From Viola odorata (taxonomy: Eukaryota; Streptophyta; Magnoliopsida; Malpighiales; Violaceae), in assembly GCA_963691705.1 (NCBI GenBank), contig OY829541.1:3780885-3844884 (forward strand): a DNA stretch of 64,000 nucleotides. Direction: 5' to 3'. A program made the position numbers and the translations under genes. The notes beneath the pieces were generated by a model, which saw only the letters and a list, made by a program, of their open reading frames with translations, did no database searches and was not told where the DNA came from. This document shows positions 43,356-54,546 of the stretch, one piece after another. Position 1 is the stretch's first letter; the number at the start of each line of letters is the position of its first letter.

Positions 43356-44231
43356 ATGGAAGAGAAGGCAGGGGCCCTTGAAGCTATAACCAAGGAGACT
43401 GTTGATCTGGTAATATCTTATGAGTAGTTATGCCATGTTTTTGCCTGTCCTAGTTGCAACACTGTTATTAATTGTAAAACCTTGGTTACATGATACCATA
43501 ATAGATGTGTAGCTGAGTGGTTATCTCCGTACTTAGGAAACATGAAACCGTCGTGTATAAAAAGTATACCTGTTGGTTGAAAGTTTGGTCCTATGGCAGT
43601 CATTAACAATTTGGGTCTCTTCCTTTGATCATTAAGGGGGTGATGTTATTCTTTTCGCAAGCAGGAAACTTTCTGCAAACTATTTGTCCTGAAACTCTAG
43701 TTTGCTTAATTGTGTTTTATGTGCACGAGTAGAATTCAAGAACAAAAACCCACTTCTAAACGAAGGAACTTCCTTCAGATACATTAAAGATTGATCTTTG
43801 TCAAGGAAAATACTTATCACCGAGTAGGAATATAATTCTTGTATCTCTAGTCAATGTTCTATTGAGTCTGCAATAACTAGTACATATAACATGCTTTTCT
43901 CATTAGAAGTGGGTTTTGGCAGGAGAATATTCCTGTTGAAGAAGTTCTTGAGAAGTTGAGATGTACTAGAGAGGGTCTCAGTGATGAAGAAGCTAAAATG
44001 CGGTTGGAGGTGTTTGGGCAGAACAAGCTTGAGGAGAAAAAGGTGCCTAAGGCTTCATAGTACTTGTCCTGCTTCAACTTCTGCAAACTCTAACTTGGCT
44101 CTTACTGGTTGCTTCAGGAAAATAAGATACTCACGTTTTTAGGCTTTATGTGGAATCCTTTGTCATGGGTTATGGAGGCATTTATGCACAAAGCTTCAAA
44201 GCAATCCCATGATTTGTGGTTTTTATGCTGA
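43356..44231 (+). pseudogene. Plasma-membrane H+-ATPase (P-type) N-terminal fragment
   Basis: Exons 43356-43409 (MEEKAGALEAITKETVDL), 43923-44042 ([20 protein letters not shown], then [18 protein letters not shown]) and from 44118 ([20 protein letters not shown]) join in phase with canonical GT-AG borders. They are the cytosolic N-terminus and the approach to the first membrane helix of plant H+-ATPases (AHA family). After WVMEAFM the sequence leaves the family and ends at TGA 44229-44231. About 96 codons of a protein of about 950 residues remain. All transmembrane, phosphorylation (DKTGT) and regulatory parts are missing. Confidence 0.85.
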
Positions 44232-44490
44232 ATATTGTGATGACATTTATATTAAGGAATATTGTTTATGCATATTTGTTTAGTTAAAAATAAATTTATC
44301 ATGCATGTTCTTGCATTTGTTCATTGTTTTGATCATTGAGGCAAATGGATTGGAAGTGATTTAATTTGGAACATACAAAAGTGATTTATGTGATATCACT
44401 TTGGCAAATTTTTCAGAATATTAATTAGAATTTTTTAGAAGTCAAATTGGATGAAACCTTTTTTTGGACTATTTTCTGACGATTTTTATA

Positions 44491-44785
44491 GTGTCATGAC
44501 GCCCAAGATCCAGCGTCATGACACCCCAAACAGAAGTGATGGGTTCTTGCGAAAATATCCCAGCGTCATGACGCCTAGTCTCAAGCGTCATGACGCCCCA
44601 AACAAAAGTGATGGTTTTGCGAAAACATCCCAGCGTCATGACATCCAGGCTCATGCATCATGACGCCTCAAATAGAAGTGATGGGTTCTATCAAAATTAA
44701 GTCAGCGTCATGACGCCTAGTCTCAAGCGTCATGACACCCAGGCTTAAGCGTCATGATACCCAGGATCAAGCGTCATGACGCCCA
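44491..44785. repeat. Subterminal array of the palindrome GCGTCATGACGC
   Basis: Ten copies of (A)GCGTCATGAC(G/A)CC occur in 295 bp near the right end of the TIR element; several are the perfect 12-bp palindrome GCGTCATGACGC. Around them a longer unit (CAAACAGAAGTGATGGGTTC, ...GCGAAAATATCCCA) repeats three times. Dense subterminal repeats are typical transposase-binding regions; no matching array was seen at the left end. Confidence 0.85.
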
Positions 44786-44981
44786 AACACATTTTCATTT
44801 TTCCAAAAATTGGAAATAAGTGCGAAGTAAACACGTTTTCTAGTTTTTCAGATTTGGAAAATTTTAGAAAAATGCGAAGTAAACACGTTTTCCAGTTTTC
44901 GGATGGAAATGAAAAAGTTCAAAATTCAGAAAAATAGAATTTTTTTGGAAAGGAGATTTTTCCAAAGTAAACGCACCTTAA

Positions 44982-45446
44982 GCGGCACAGGAAATAATTT
45001 TTGAAAAGTCGGGACAAAGCCACGCACAACACAATTTTAAAGCAAAAATTAACAAAACATGCATTTATAATGATTAATTAAAGCAAGCAATTAAATCAAG
45101 TTAATTCTCATGCGAACCAATTAATTCTATCAATTTGAGGATAGTTAGAAACTAACTAGGTGCAACTAACTAGGCTGAAGAGTAGCTTGGGCTTGGGCAT
45201 TGTGTGAGGCTTGCTTAATTTGGTCATTTGTTATTTGAGCCTTGAGCGATGTCTTTTGTCTATTGTGCCAGCTTACTTAGCTCGTGTCTCTTGTTCTTAT
45301 TTTGATTCTTGTTCTCTATGGTCATTTTTCATGACCCTATTAAATTATTTGCCTATTAAAAAAAAACTAGGTGGAATCGAAAGGTACAGTTGGATTACAT
45401 TTACATATGCATAGTAAAATGGATAAAACGGTTAACTTCAGTCTCA
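44982..45446. other. Spacer between TIR element and right arm, LINE-like tail
   Basis: No gene. Around 45285-45368 the text TTCTCTATGGTCATTTTTCA...ATTAAAAAAAAAC looks like the 3' tail of a 5'-truncated LINE (compare 16370-16420). No target duplication was confirmed. Confidence 0.35.
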
Positions 45447-47333
45447 TTTTTTTACTATTTCAAGCTGGGTTAATTTGGAGGCCGATTGGCTCAAAAACCA
45501 ATGAAAATCTGATGGTGAAGCAAATTTGTTTGCTAACTAAAAGCGTGGCCACACACCGAACTCACTTTTATTTTAAAATTTCGTAAATTTTTCATTATTT
45601 TTTTATGGATTCTGTTTTAATTTAAATGCATGGGCTTGGCTTGGTTAAAGCCCAAACGGGAAATAAAAAGGGAAGCTGGGCTTGCTTGGCCCAAGCAAAG
45701 GAAAAGAAGTAGTGGGGCTGCTTCCAGCCCAAGGAAGAAATGGGAGGGTTGGCCGTTGGCGCAGCCCACACGCTGAGGAAAGAAAAGAGGCCAGCCCTGC
45801 TGGGCCCGGCTGTTGGGCCCAAATTTTGGCCCGTCGTTTTTTCGTGTCCTATAATTGTGCTGTTTATTAATTTTCACACTTGTACTATTTATTTATTTCC
45901 GTATACTTGCACTGTGTAATTATTTATTCTCATACGCTTTTGCATGTTTAGTTAATTATTTTGCATGTGTTCAGATACTTAATTAATTATTTTGCATGCG
46001 TTCAAATGTTTAATTAATTATTTTACATGCGTTCAAATGCTTAATTAATTATCTTGCTTGTGCTCAAACCTTCAAATCATTGTTTTGCTTGTGTTCAAAT
46101 GTTTAAAATGATTATTTTGTATACTATTAAATGTTTAAAATAATCACGTTGTTTGCGTACGTTAATCGTCAAAATTTTGTTTGTTTATTGATTATCATTT
46201 TACCGCACTAATAATCTTCACTTCGTAGAGTAAATCAATCGGCATCCTCCGCAAGTGCACCTTTCTCACTCTTTTATTTATTTTTGACGCTTTCTTCGCA
46301 TATATGCTAGTATGCATGAATATATTTAGATTTGTTAAAATTCATATTATCTATTGGGCATGATCAATTAATTTAGGACTTTTTTTATTTTTCAAGCATG
46401 GTTAAAGCACCTCTTTTATCCGGTAACCTTTCTAAGCAAACGAAATCAAGCATAAAATTTCTCTAAATTTAGTCTCTCACTGTAGCTGCTTGCTCAACAA
46501 AGGTTGAAGCCTATTTTCAATGTTTAAGTTTTTTTATCTTTTCAACGTTTTTATGCAATTTCTTTCCAAGAATTGATGGTTAGTGTTTTGAGGAAATTAA
46601 TGGTTGTTTGCTTGCAAATAATTTATATTTTGTCTGTAGATTAATTACCTTGCTTCGCTTCAACGAATTTCTAGACAATTCGGGAGAATTTTGAACTTTT
46701 TGTTAATTAATTTAATTATGGTTTTAATTAAATTAAGGGCTGTTTTAAATTAATTTAATTATTGTGGTGCATGGTTAAATTTCTGGTGTTAGGATAATTT
46801 TGGTGGAGAAATTCTGTTTTGGTTGAAGATGGCCGGACCTTGGTCGCCGGCGGTGTCGGTTGAAGATGATGAATAGTGAGGATGGAAGGAGAGAGGGTTG
46901 GGCTGTCTCTATTTTAATTTAAATGCATGGGCATTGCTTGGTTAAAGCCCAAGCGGGAAATAAAAAGGGAAGCTGGGCTTGCTTGGCCCAAGCAAAGGAA
47001 AAGAAGGAGTGGGGCTGCTGCCAGTCCAAGGAAGAAATGGGAGGGCTGGCTGTTGGAGCACCCCACACGCGGAGGAAAGAAAAGAGGCCAGCCCAGCTGG
47101 GCTGGTCTGCTGGGCCCAATATTCGGTATAGACTGATTTTTAATAAGTCCGGCCGGCCGCTATTTTTTTAATTTTTTTTGGGATCTCTAGCATAAAACCT
47201 ATTGAGACTTTTAATTAATTAATTAAGAGTAGTTAGATGACTTTCACCTTCTAAAATTTAGTTTAATTAACATATTATTTTAAAATATTAGTACGATTAG
47301 AACTCAAATTGATAAACAAGTGCAACCCACAAC

Positions 47334-48027
47334 TTACATTTTATTGTCAAACGATTTCATCCACCCTCGGAGTCTCTTAAAAAGCCCTCTCCCCTCTTCT
47401 TCCATACTCTTCAAAGGCTTCATTCTCCTTTTCAAATAAGCCCTCGTCTCATCATCCAGAAAATCCACTTCTTCAACCTTTGCCTTACCGCGATCACCAC
47501 CAGCAATACTCGTCTCCCCTTTTTCTTTTCCTTTCGCAGCTTCGGTGTCGAACTCCTCACCCCAAATCTGTTTGGACAGGTTAAACACATTTTGTTTTCC
47601 ATCACATTTGAACTTCTTGTGCTTATCCTCCTTGTATTTACGCTTAAATTTGCTCTTAATTCTTGAAATTTCTCCATTCAATTCCGTAGAAGACAAATCT
47701 CTAAAAGACAACTTTCTCTTAACGATTTTTGTGAAAGATTTGATCTCTCACAACATCTCTGCCTTTAGCACGGAATTTGATCATTTCTTCAAGCATAAGA
47801 GCCTCCTCTTCGGGGTTCCAAATCTTTTTACCAATCCTTTTGGTTTGGTGTTCGGGGGAAGGAGAAGAGAGGACTATAGGATAGGACTGTTTTCCATGAT
47901 AAGAGGACTCCTGGCTAAAGCTGGCCCTGCTATAGCTTGAGGTGTCTTCTTCAATTTCATAAGAAGGTCTAGGATGATGGGGCAGGGTGGAAGAGCGCTG
48001 AAGAGAGGGTTGATGGTGTTTTGGCAT
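47334..48027 (-). pseudogene. GeBP/DUF573-like gene, frameshifted right-arm copy
   Basis: Nearly identical to the left-arm ORF at 17364-18059, but two bases are lost in the GTGAGAGATATC word (near 47750), so the reading changes after GRDVVRD and splits the gene into two open parts (48027-47719 and 47711-47334). The DNA-binding half is in the second part with no good start. There are a few further substitutions, such as DK to DN near the C-terminus. Confidence 0.75.
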
Positions 48028-49291
48028 GGTGGAAGAGTGTTTGGAAGAGCTGGTTTTTTGTCAAGGGTTTGTAACTGAAAGTGAGGAGGAAAGATGGATG
48101 AATGGACGAGAAACATGTTTTTAATTTATAAGAGCCCAAGAAGGAGCTACAGGAGCTCAATTTGAGTAAAGGTAAGGAGTTAGCAGCCTTTTCATATGGG
48201 TGCAAATCTTTTCTACCCAAATTTCCTTATCAAATCTTAAAATCTTATGGAAAATGTTGCCCAAAGAATGAAATGGAAAAAGACAGTTTTATTTCACTAA
48301 TACGTACTCACATGTAGGCATTAGTTTTATTTCACTAAATTTTTCCAAAATCTTGAAATGAGAAAATTGAGACATAGTATATCATTTATAATTACTAAAA
48401 AAGGTAGAAAAATAACTAAAATTTACTCAACTCAATATCAAGTTACTTTTTTAAATAATTACTAAAGAAACATAACACATTATTTAACATTACAAAATCA
48501 AATAAATTTAGATCCCGGCCAATCATTTATATTCTCCGAATCAAGTTACTTTATTGATTTCTCAAAAATCAATACGTACATTTTAGACTCAATAATAAAA
48601 CAAATTATTTTAATTCTCAATTAAAATATATATATATATGACTTGTGGACCTCCCAACCATTTATAAACCAAAAATTGGTCCCTACAGTCTATTTGATTA
48701 ACTTATTTCAACCCTTTGTTTTTTTGTGCTTTAAAACCTCCTTCCACTCCAAAAAAATTGATTTATTTTGAAAAACATTTGGAGATTCTAACTAAAAATC
48801 GAACTAGCTTCGTCAACGCCCTTGACTGTTTGAAGAACACAAAAGAATATGGATGCTTAATGTGCAGTTTTGTTAAATTAGTCTGACTCATATAACCCAA
48901 GCATGACCAAAATGAAGTTCCGAAAATGATTCTTAAATTAATCATTTAAATATTTAATTGGAAATATTTAAGGAGAATATGGAAAAGCAGAGAAGTCATT
49001 AAATGTTTTCAAAAAAAAATTAATGAAGAAGAACGTAAGAGGAACAAAATGAAGAAGAACGTAGTAGGAAGAGTATGTAGAGAAAACTGAAACAAGTGAA
49101 AAATGAAAAGACATGACACTCAATTCAAAAACAAAATAAGTGAAAACTGAAAATACAGGACTCACATGCATACCTTTTTGACCTTTTTGTTTTCCCAATT
49201 CCCTATTTCCCTATTCCCCTATTCTCTATTCTCGCAGCAGACAAGGGGGTAATAATTTAACTTGAAAGAAGGCAAGTCCATGTGAGTGCAC

Positions 49292-50031
49292 GTGAGTAGG
49301 GTTGTGCAAATACCGACCGAACCGAAATTACCGTAATACCGTACCAAAATTTACTCTATTCGGTCGGTATTTTTTTAGAATTTTTACTATTCGGTATACC
49401 GAACTACCGAACAAAGTTTATTCGGTACGGTATGGTATCCAAATTTGCAGGTACGGTATTACGGTACCGTACCTGCCGAAATTGTGTTTTTATAAATAGG
49501 CTAATATATACAACTTAAGCCCTGCCGAAATTGTGTTTTGATATATAGGCTAATGTATGTAAATTAAGCCCATATCCTCTGCTCCACTAACTTAGGCTAT
49601 ACATGCTTCGTGACATACATATACATAATGTGTATTATATATCAAGCATGCCTTCTCTGTGTTTCCCTTTTCAGTACTTGAATGTTGAATGAATAAAATG
49701 TCCCAGCTGCACGTACGTATGCACCAGATACTTTTGCTATTTAAGATCCATCGATGCCGCTAGCGTCTGTGTTAAAACTGGACTACATGTTGTTGTATGT
49801 TGTGTTTGTTGAATTCCTAAATTAAAAGGAAGGCTAATGACGGTTATTATTTTTACTTATTTGTATAATTTTTCGGTATTACCGTAATACCCTACCGAAA
49901 TTATTTCGGTAATATGGTAACGGTATCGATCAATAGAAACTATGGTACGGTATTTAATTTTTCTAATTTGGTATACCGAATACCGAAATTTTTATACCGA
50001 AAAATTACCGTATCGACCGATGAACACCCCT
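49292..50031 (-). mobile_element. hAT-like MITE copy 2 (unit 1)
   Basis: Reverse complement of the MITE at 8995-9734, same 740-bp length and the same flanking 8-bp word GAGTGCAC (49284-49291, 50032-50039). Confidence 0.6.
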
Positions 50032-51845
50032 GAGTGCACTCACATGCATACCTTTTTGACCTTTTTGTTTTCCCAATTCCCTATTTTCTTTGGCGTGGCA
50101 GAGACAAGTATCATGGACCTACACTTAGGTTAAATTGAGTCTTGTATTTTCAGTTTTCACTTATTTTGTTTTTGAATTTAGAGTCCCGTCTTTTCATTTT
50201 ACTACAGGATTTCACAACAATAATATTGGAAGAAATTAAGAATTAGTAGTAGAGTACTATTTCTATTTATGAGGAGAGAACCACATCCATATCTAAATCC
50301 AAAATTGAATTCGGTATTCACGTCAATCTTTTAAAGAATATCGTACGAGGAAAAAAAATGCTAAAATTTTAATTTGTTGTGCTAATTTCAATTTTTAATT
50401 AATGAAAAATGAAAGAAAGATGTTTTTTTTTATAAAAAAAATATTCAATTTGGCAATTGGCCAAAAAAAAGTTGCTATTAAATAGGATCATCAAACACCA
50501 TTTTAAGTCTCCAATTCTTGCTAACTGTATTAAAAAAATTATTCATTTTTCAGTCACGATTCGAATAAAATTAGTTTCTGAAAAATAAAACACATCGATA
50601 AGAAAGTGGGCACCCACGATATTAAAGAATGGGATATATTAAATTCTAACAAATCTATATATTTATGCATATGAGAGTATTTGTATAAAAAGCATGAAAT
50701 AAATAAATAAAGAGGTGAGTGTGAATGGGGATCAGTGGCGAGATGCAAGCCACAGAGATACACCTGCCCAGTCTTGAATTTGAGGGTGAGCAGGAAATAA
50801 TTAATCATGAAAAAATATTAATCCAATGGATCACTAATTTCACGTTTTGTGGAATATGGCCGTTGATTGCGGGTAATAATTGAATGTGTGGGCTACAAGT
50901 GAATTCATCCAAAGGCTTCTTTCATGTCCATTCAAATAATACGAGTGAATTCTCATCATTTTAATTTTGACCGTTACAAAAAGGTTCAATTACAAGTTGA
51001 CAAAAGGGGAGGAAATGAGGTGCAGGGTGGTGGGGGATTTAAAGTGAGCGCTTGTGGGTCAGGATCCCATGTGGAGGGAGGAGAAAGGAGGGCTGGGCGG
51101 GACCAAAATGACGGGTTGGGGACAGCTGGGCTAAGTTGTACAGGTGGGCCCGCAGGGGAGGAGTCACGGCTTGGGAGGTGGCTGGATAAGGCGGGAGCGG
51201 GTTGTGGGCCGAACTTAATAAAACGGGCCCAGGTGAAAGGGAGGCGGGCTGTGGGCGAGAAGGCGCAGGCTGGGCACGCTGGTTTTGGGCCGCGAGCAAC
51301 TGAGCAATAAATTGGTTCGTCGGTATTTGCACAACTCTAAGTGCATATTTCTGTATTGTGTGTTTATTTTCTTCTTAACATTGTGTGTTTTCTGCATGGA
51401 TTTATTTATTAACACATCCTTCCAAACAAAAAAGTTTAGAACAATTTTTATTTTCTGATCAGGCCACTATTACTAACGATTTTATACATTTTTACTAAAG
51501 ATTCTAGATGTTTCTTTTACGGTTAAAATTTAAGTATAATTCTAGATGTAAAAAAATTATATGCTTGGATTACCAAGGTTGTTAGTCATGCGCAATGATT
51601 GTTTTATGGAATCCAAACGATATTCTTGGAATAATAAGTGCTTACAAGATTTATTTGTTTTGTTGTTCATCCAAAAACTTCTTTCATGTCCATTCAAATA
51701 ATACGAGTGAATTCTCATCATTTTTATTTTGACCTTTACAAAAAACTTTCTGATTGCATAGTGGTCTTTTCTTTCTCTCATATTCCATAAGCTTTCTTTC
51801 CTCTCTGGCATTTCTGATTGCTGTTGTCATGCATGCTGGGTTCAG

Positions 51846-52964
51846 GTGGACTATGTTGGACATGTGAAAGATGCCGAAAAGGTTTTGCAAGCAACAATAA
51901 ATGAACTCAGGTTAAATATATTATAGGGTAGCATTAATATTATTCTTTTTCGTTGAACTTGAAACTACTGTTGCAGTGGTACGGTGAACTGACGTTAATA
52001 CTACTAGATGTGTCCTCTTAACTTTGTTTTGACAAGTTTACACCTTTGTTCCATAGTATTTGCATCTTTTACCACTACACAGAAAAACCTACTTCTTCTC
52101 TCTTCCAGTTAAGGACCAAATTGAAAATGACTTGTGCAATTGAAATAAAAATAACATTTTTAGAGATGGGATTTATTTGTTTTGGATTATAATTTGCTCA
52201 TAGGTTTTGTAGTAATTTTTATGAAAAAAATAAAGTGTTACTGCTGTTCATAATATTAAATAAAATACACGGAAATAGCACTAATAATATTTTTTGTAGA
52301 TTTCTATAGAAAAAATATGTTTAAACAGACATCTAGCAATCATAGGAGCTTCTAAATTTTAACAACTACAAACAATTCCACACCCAACGTTTATGGATGT
52401 TTCTATTTACATTAATAGTGTGATGATAATTTGAGAGTTCTGTTGCTATTCTACAAACTGCAGTACCAAAACACCCTAGTTGTATAATTGGTGCCATATG
52501 AGCACATATGTATTGTAAGAACACCATATTTACCTATGCATCACTTTACCTTGCAAAAGCATGCAATTGCTATTCATGTTTAGAAGGTGAACAAGTATAT
52601 GTATACTGAAAGTCTAGCAGTGTACCTATTTTCTCAGTCTCGCTAATTATTTTCTTTGGCGTGACAGAGACAAGCATCATGGACCTACACTGGTTGTCAT
52701 TGAATGCCCAAATGCTCATTTGATGAAGTCAGGCATAACAGTTCTTAATAATTTCCCATGTGTTAACATACCTTCCAATGCTGGCGACAGTCAATATCCG
52801 GTAAGAGGATCCTGAATCATTGGGTGTTTCACAAGAATAATTCCATTGATGCAGCTATCCAAAATCTTACTTCTTCATTCTTATACTGTGTTATAAAGGC
52901 CCTTGGGTGGCAACATGCAGCTGCAAAAATTGGAATGCAGCGTTGTGCTGCATCAATACAGTAG
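51846..52964 (+). pseudogene. DNA polymerase epsilon catalytic subunit, three exons (unit 1)
   Basis: Exons 51846-51910 (VDYVGHVKDAEKVLQATINE, LR), 52668-52800 (RDKHHGPTLVVIECPNAHLM, GITVLNNFPCVNIPSNAGD) and 52899-52964 (ALGWQHAAAKIGMQRCAAS) have canonical borders and join in phase. They match a region of the large catalytic subunit (POL2A type) of the replicative polymerase epsilon, recognised from memory. The last exon ends at TAG at 52962, just where a short LINE tail is inserted. No other part of this protein of about 2,200 residues is present. Confidence 0.75.
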
Positions 52965-52970
52965 TATTCC

Positions 52971-53087
52971 CTGTGGTGGCTGCTTTTTGGCAGTGCCTTC
53001 TTGTTTGCAGGGTCATGTCCTCATGACCTCTTGATTTAATAAAAAAATAATAATAATAAAAAAAAATCTGCTTATTCAAAAAAAAAC
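52971..53087 (+). mobile_element. Short 5'-truncated LINE/SINE tail inserted in polymerase exon (unit 1)
   Basis: 117 bp ending in AATAAAAAAAT-type A-rich sequence and CTTATTCAAAAAAAAAC, bounded by a perfect 13-bp target duplication ACAGTAGTATTCC (52958-52970, 53088-53100). The 3' end resembles the end of the full-length LINE (CTTATTCAAAAAAAA). Confidence 0.75.
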
Positions 53088-53100
53088 ACAGTAGTATTCC

Positions 53101-53582
53101 ATTATGATACTACGTAGAATTTTAAAACCATATCATAAGAGTAAATGGTCATAAATTAGATAATTAGGTCCAATTTTGGAAATCTATAGTTCGATAAATT
53201 AATTGTTAACTTGTAGTTCAATGATATTAAATTTGAATAGTTGATTTTTAATATCATTCTAACAAAATTATAAATATGACAAAATGAGTCCATTTGTTAA
53301 TTATTGGCCAAAAAAATTCTCAATTCATGAAAATGGTCCGTGTTTAAAATTGAGAAATATGAAACTATAGATTTTGTTAGTTTCAATTAGATTTATAACT
53401 ATTTTCATAAATGAAGAACTCCAATTTATAAGTAATTTTAGAGTTTCTTATTTCTTAGAGTTTTAGAATTAGAATTTTAAAAATTTGACTATTTAATATG
53501 ACCATTTTATAATTACCAATGGTCCATGTTTATTGTAATTTTTAATTTGTAATATATATTGTCAAGTGTTGGCGAAGGGTAT
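53101..53582. other. AT-rich end of tandem unit 1
   Basis: No gene or element recognised. It ends at the unit junction after GGCGAAGGGTAT. Confidence 0.5.
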
Positions 53583-54546
53583 AAATTTTTCCAAAATCTT
53601 GAAATGAGAAAATGGAGACATAGTATATCATTTATAATTACTAAAAAAGGTAGAAAAATAACTAAAATTTACTCAACTCAATATCAAGTTACTTTTTTAA
53701 ATAATTACTAAAGAAACATAACACATTATTTAACATTACAAAATCAAATAAATTTAGATCCCGGCCAATCATTTATATTCTCCGAATCAAGTTACTTTAT
53801 TGATTTCTCAAAAATCAATACGTACATTTTAGACTCAATAATAAAACAAATTATTTTAATTCTCAATTAAAATATATATATATATATATATATGACTTGC
53901 GGACCTCCCAACCATTTATAAACCAAAAATTGGTCCCCACAGTCTATTTGATTGACTTATTTTAACCCTTTGTTTTTTTTGTGCTTTAAAACCTCCTTCC
54001 ACTCCAAAAAAATTGATTTATTTTGAAAAACATTTGGAGATTCTAACTAAAAATCGAACTAGCTTCGTCAACGCCCTTGACTGTTTGAAGAACACAAAAG
54101 AATATGGATGCTTAATGTGCAGTTTTGTTAAATTAGTCTGACTCATATAACCCAAGCATGACCAAAATGAAGTTCCGAAAATGATTCTTAAATTAATCAT
54201 TTAAATATTTAATTGGAAATATTTAAGGAGAATATGGAAAAGCAGAGAAGTCATTAAATGTTTTCAAAAAAAAATTAATGAAGAAGAACGTAAGAGGAAC
54301 AAAATGAAGAAGAACGTAGTAGGAAGAGTATGTAGAGAAAACTGAAACAAGTGAAAAATGAAAAGACAGGACACTCAATTCAAAAACAAAATAAGTGAAA
54401 ACTGAAAATACAGGACTCACATGCATACCTTTTTGACCTTTTTGTTTTCCCAATTCCCTATTTCCCTATTCCCCTATTCTCTATTCTCGCAGCAGACAAG
54501 GGGGTAATAATTTAACTTGAAAGAACGCAAGTCCATGTGAGTGCAC

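Larger units (their letters stand above)
40711..44978 (+). mobile_element. 4.27-kb TIR transposon carrying fragments of three host genes
   Basis: The ends GGCTGCGTTTACTTCGGA (left) and, reverse-complemented, AGGTGCGTTTACTTTGGA (right) are inverted repeats, flanked by TAA on both sides (40708-40710, 44979-44981). A 3-bp TAA duplication and GG-starting tips suggest the PIF/Harbinger superfamily. Further inverted copies of AACGTGTTTACTT lie inside both ends. No transposase is present. The interior holds, all on the plus strand, exons of a cysteine-synthase-like enzyme, an NDR-type kinase and a plasma-membrane H+-ATPase, plus a subterminal palindrome array. Confidence 0.75.
45447..51291 (-). repeat. 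Right arm of the large inverted repeat
   Basis: Reverse complement of 7735-19947 without the LINE; 5.85 kb. It keeps the pre-insertion LINE target (48816-48829), a frameshifted GeBP-like gene, the two GC-rich direct repeats (45613-45822, 46912-47128), the minisatellite (about 45930-46130) and the 740-bp MITE (49292-50031). Its outer part (48337-51291) is also the first half of the tandem unit. Confidence 0.85.
48337..53582. repeat. Tandem unit 1 (about 5.25 kb)
   Basis: Starts at AAATTTTTCCAAAATCTTGA and is followed head to tail by unit 2 (53583) and unit 3 (58837). Each unit consists of an arm-derived half (to about 51291) and a polymerase-epsilon-containing half. Identity among units is very high. 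Within each unit a word of about 60 bp (CTTCTTTCATGTCCATTCAA and on) is repeated about 760 bp apart (50919, 51679). Confidence 0.9.

Noticed and set aside
44469..44663. Small ORFs over the palindrome array, and the array as a CRISPR
   Set aside because: Repeats are 12 bp, irregularly spaced and nested in a longer duplicated unit in plant DNA; not a CRISPR and not coding.
49302..49499. Repeated 65-aa ORF starting MCKYRPNRNYRN (also 54557, 59793, reverse at 9527)
   Set aside because: It is the end of the hAT-like MITE read through; the CGGTATACCG words give Tyr/Arg-rich text without a domain.
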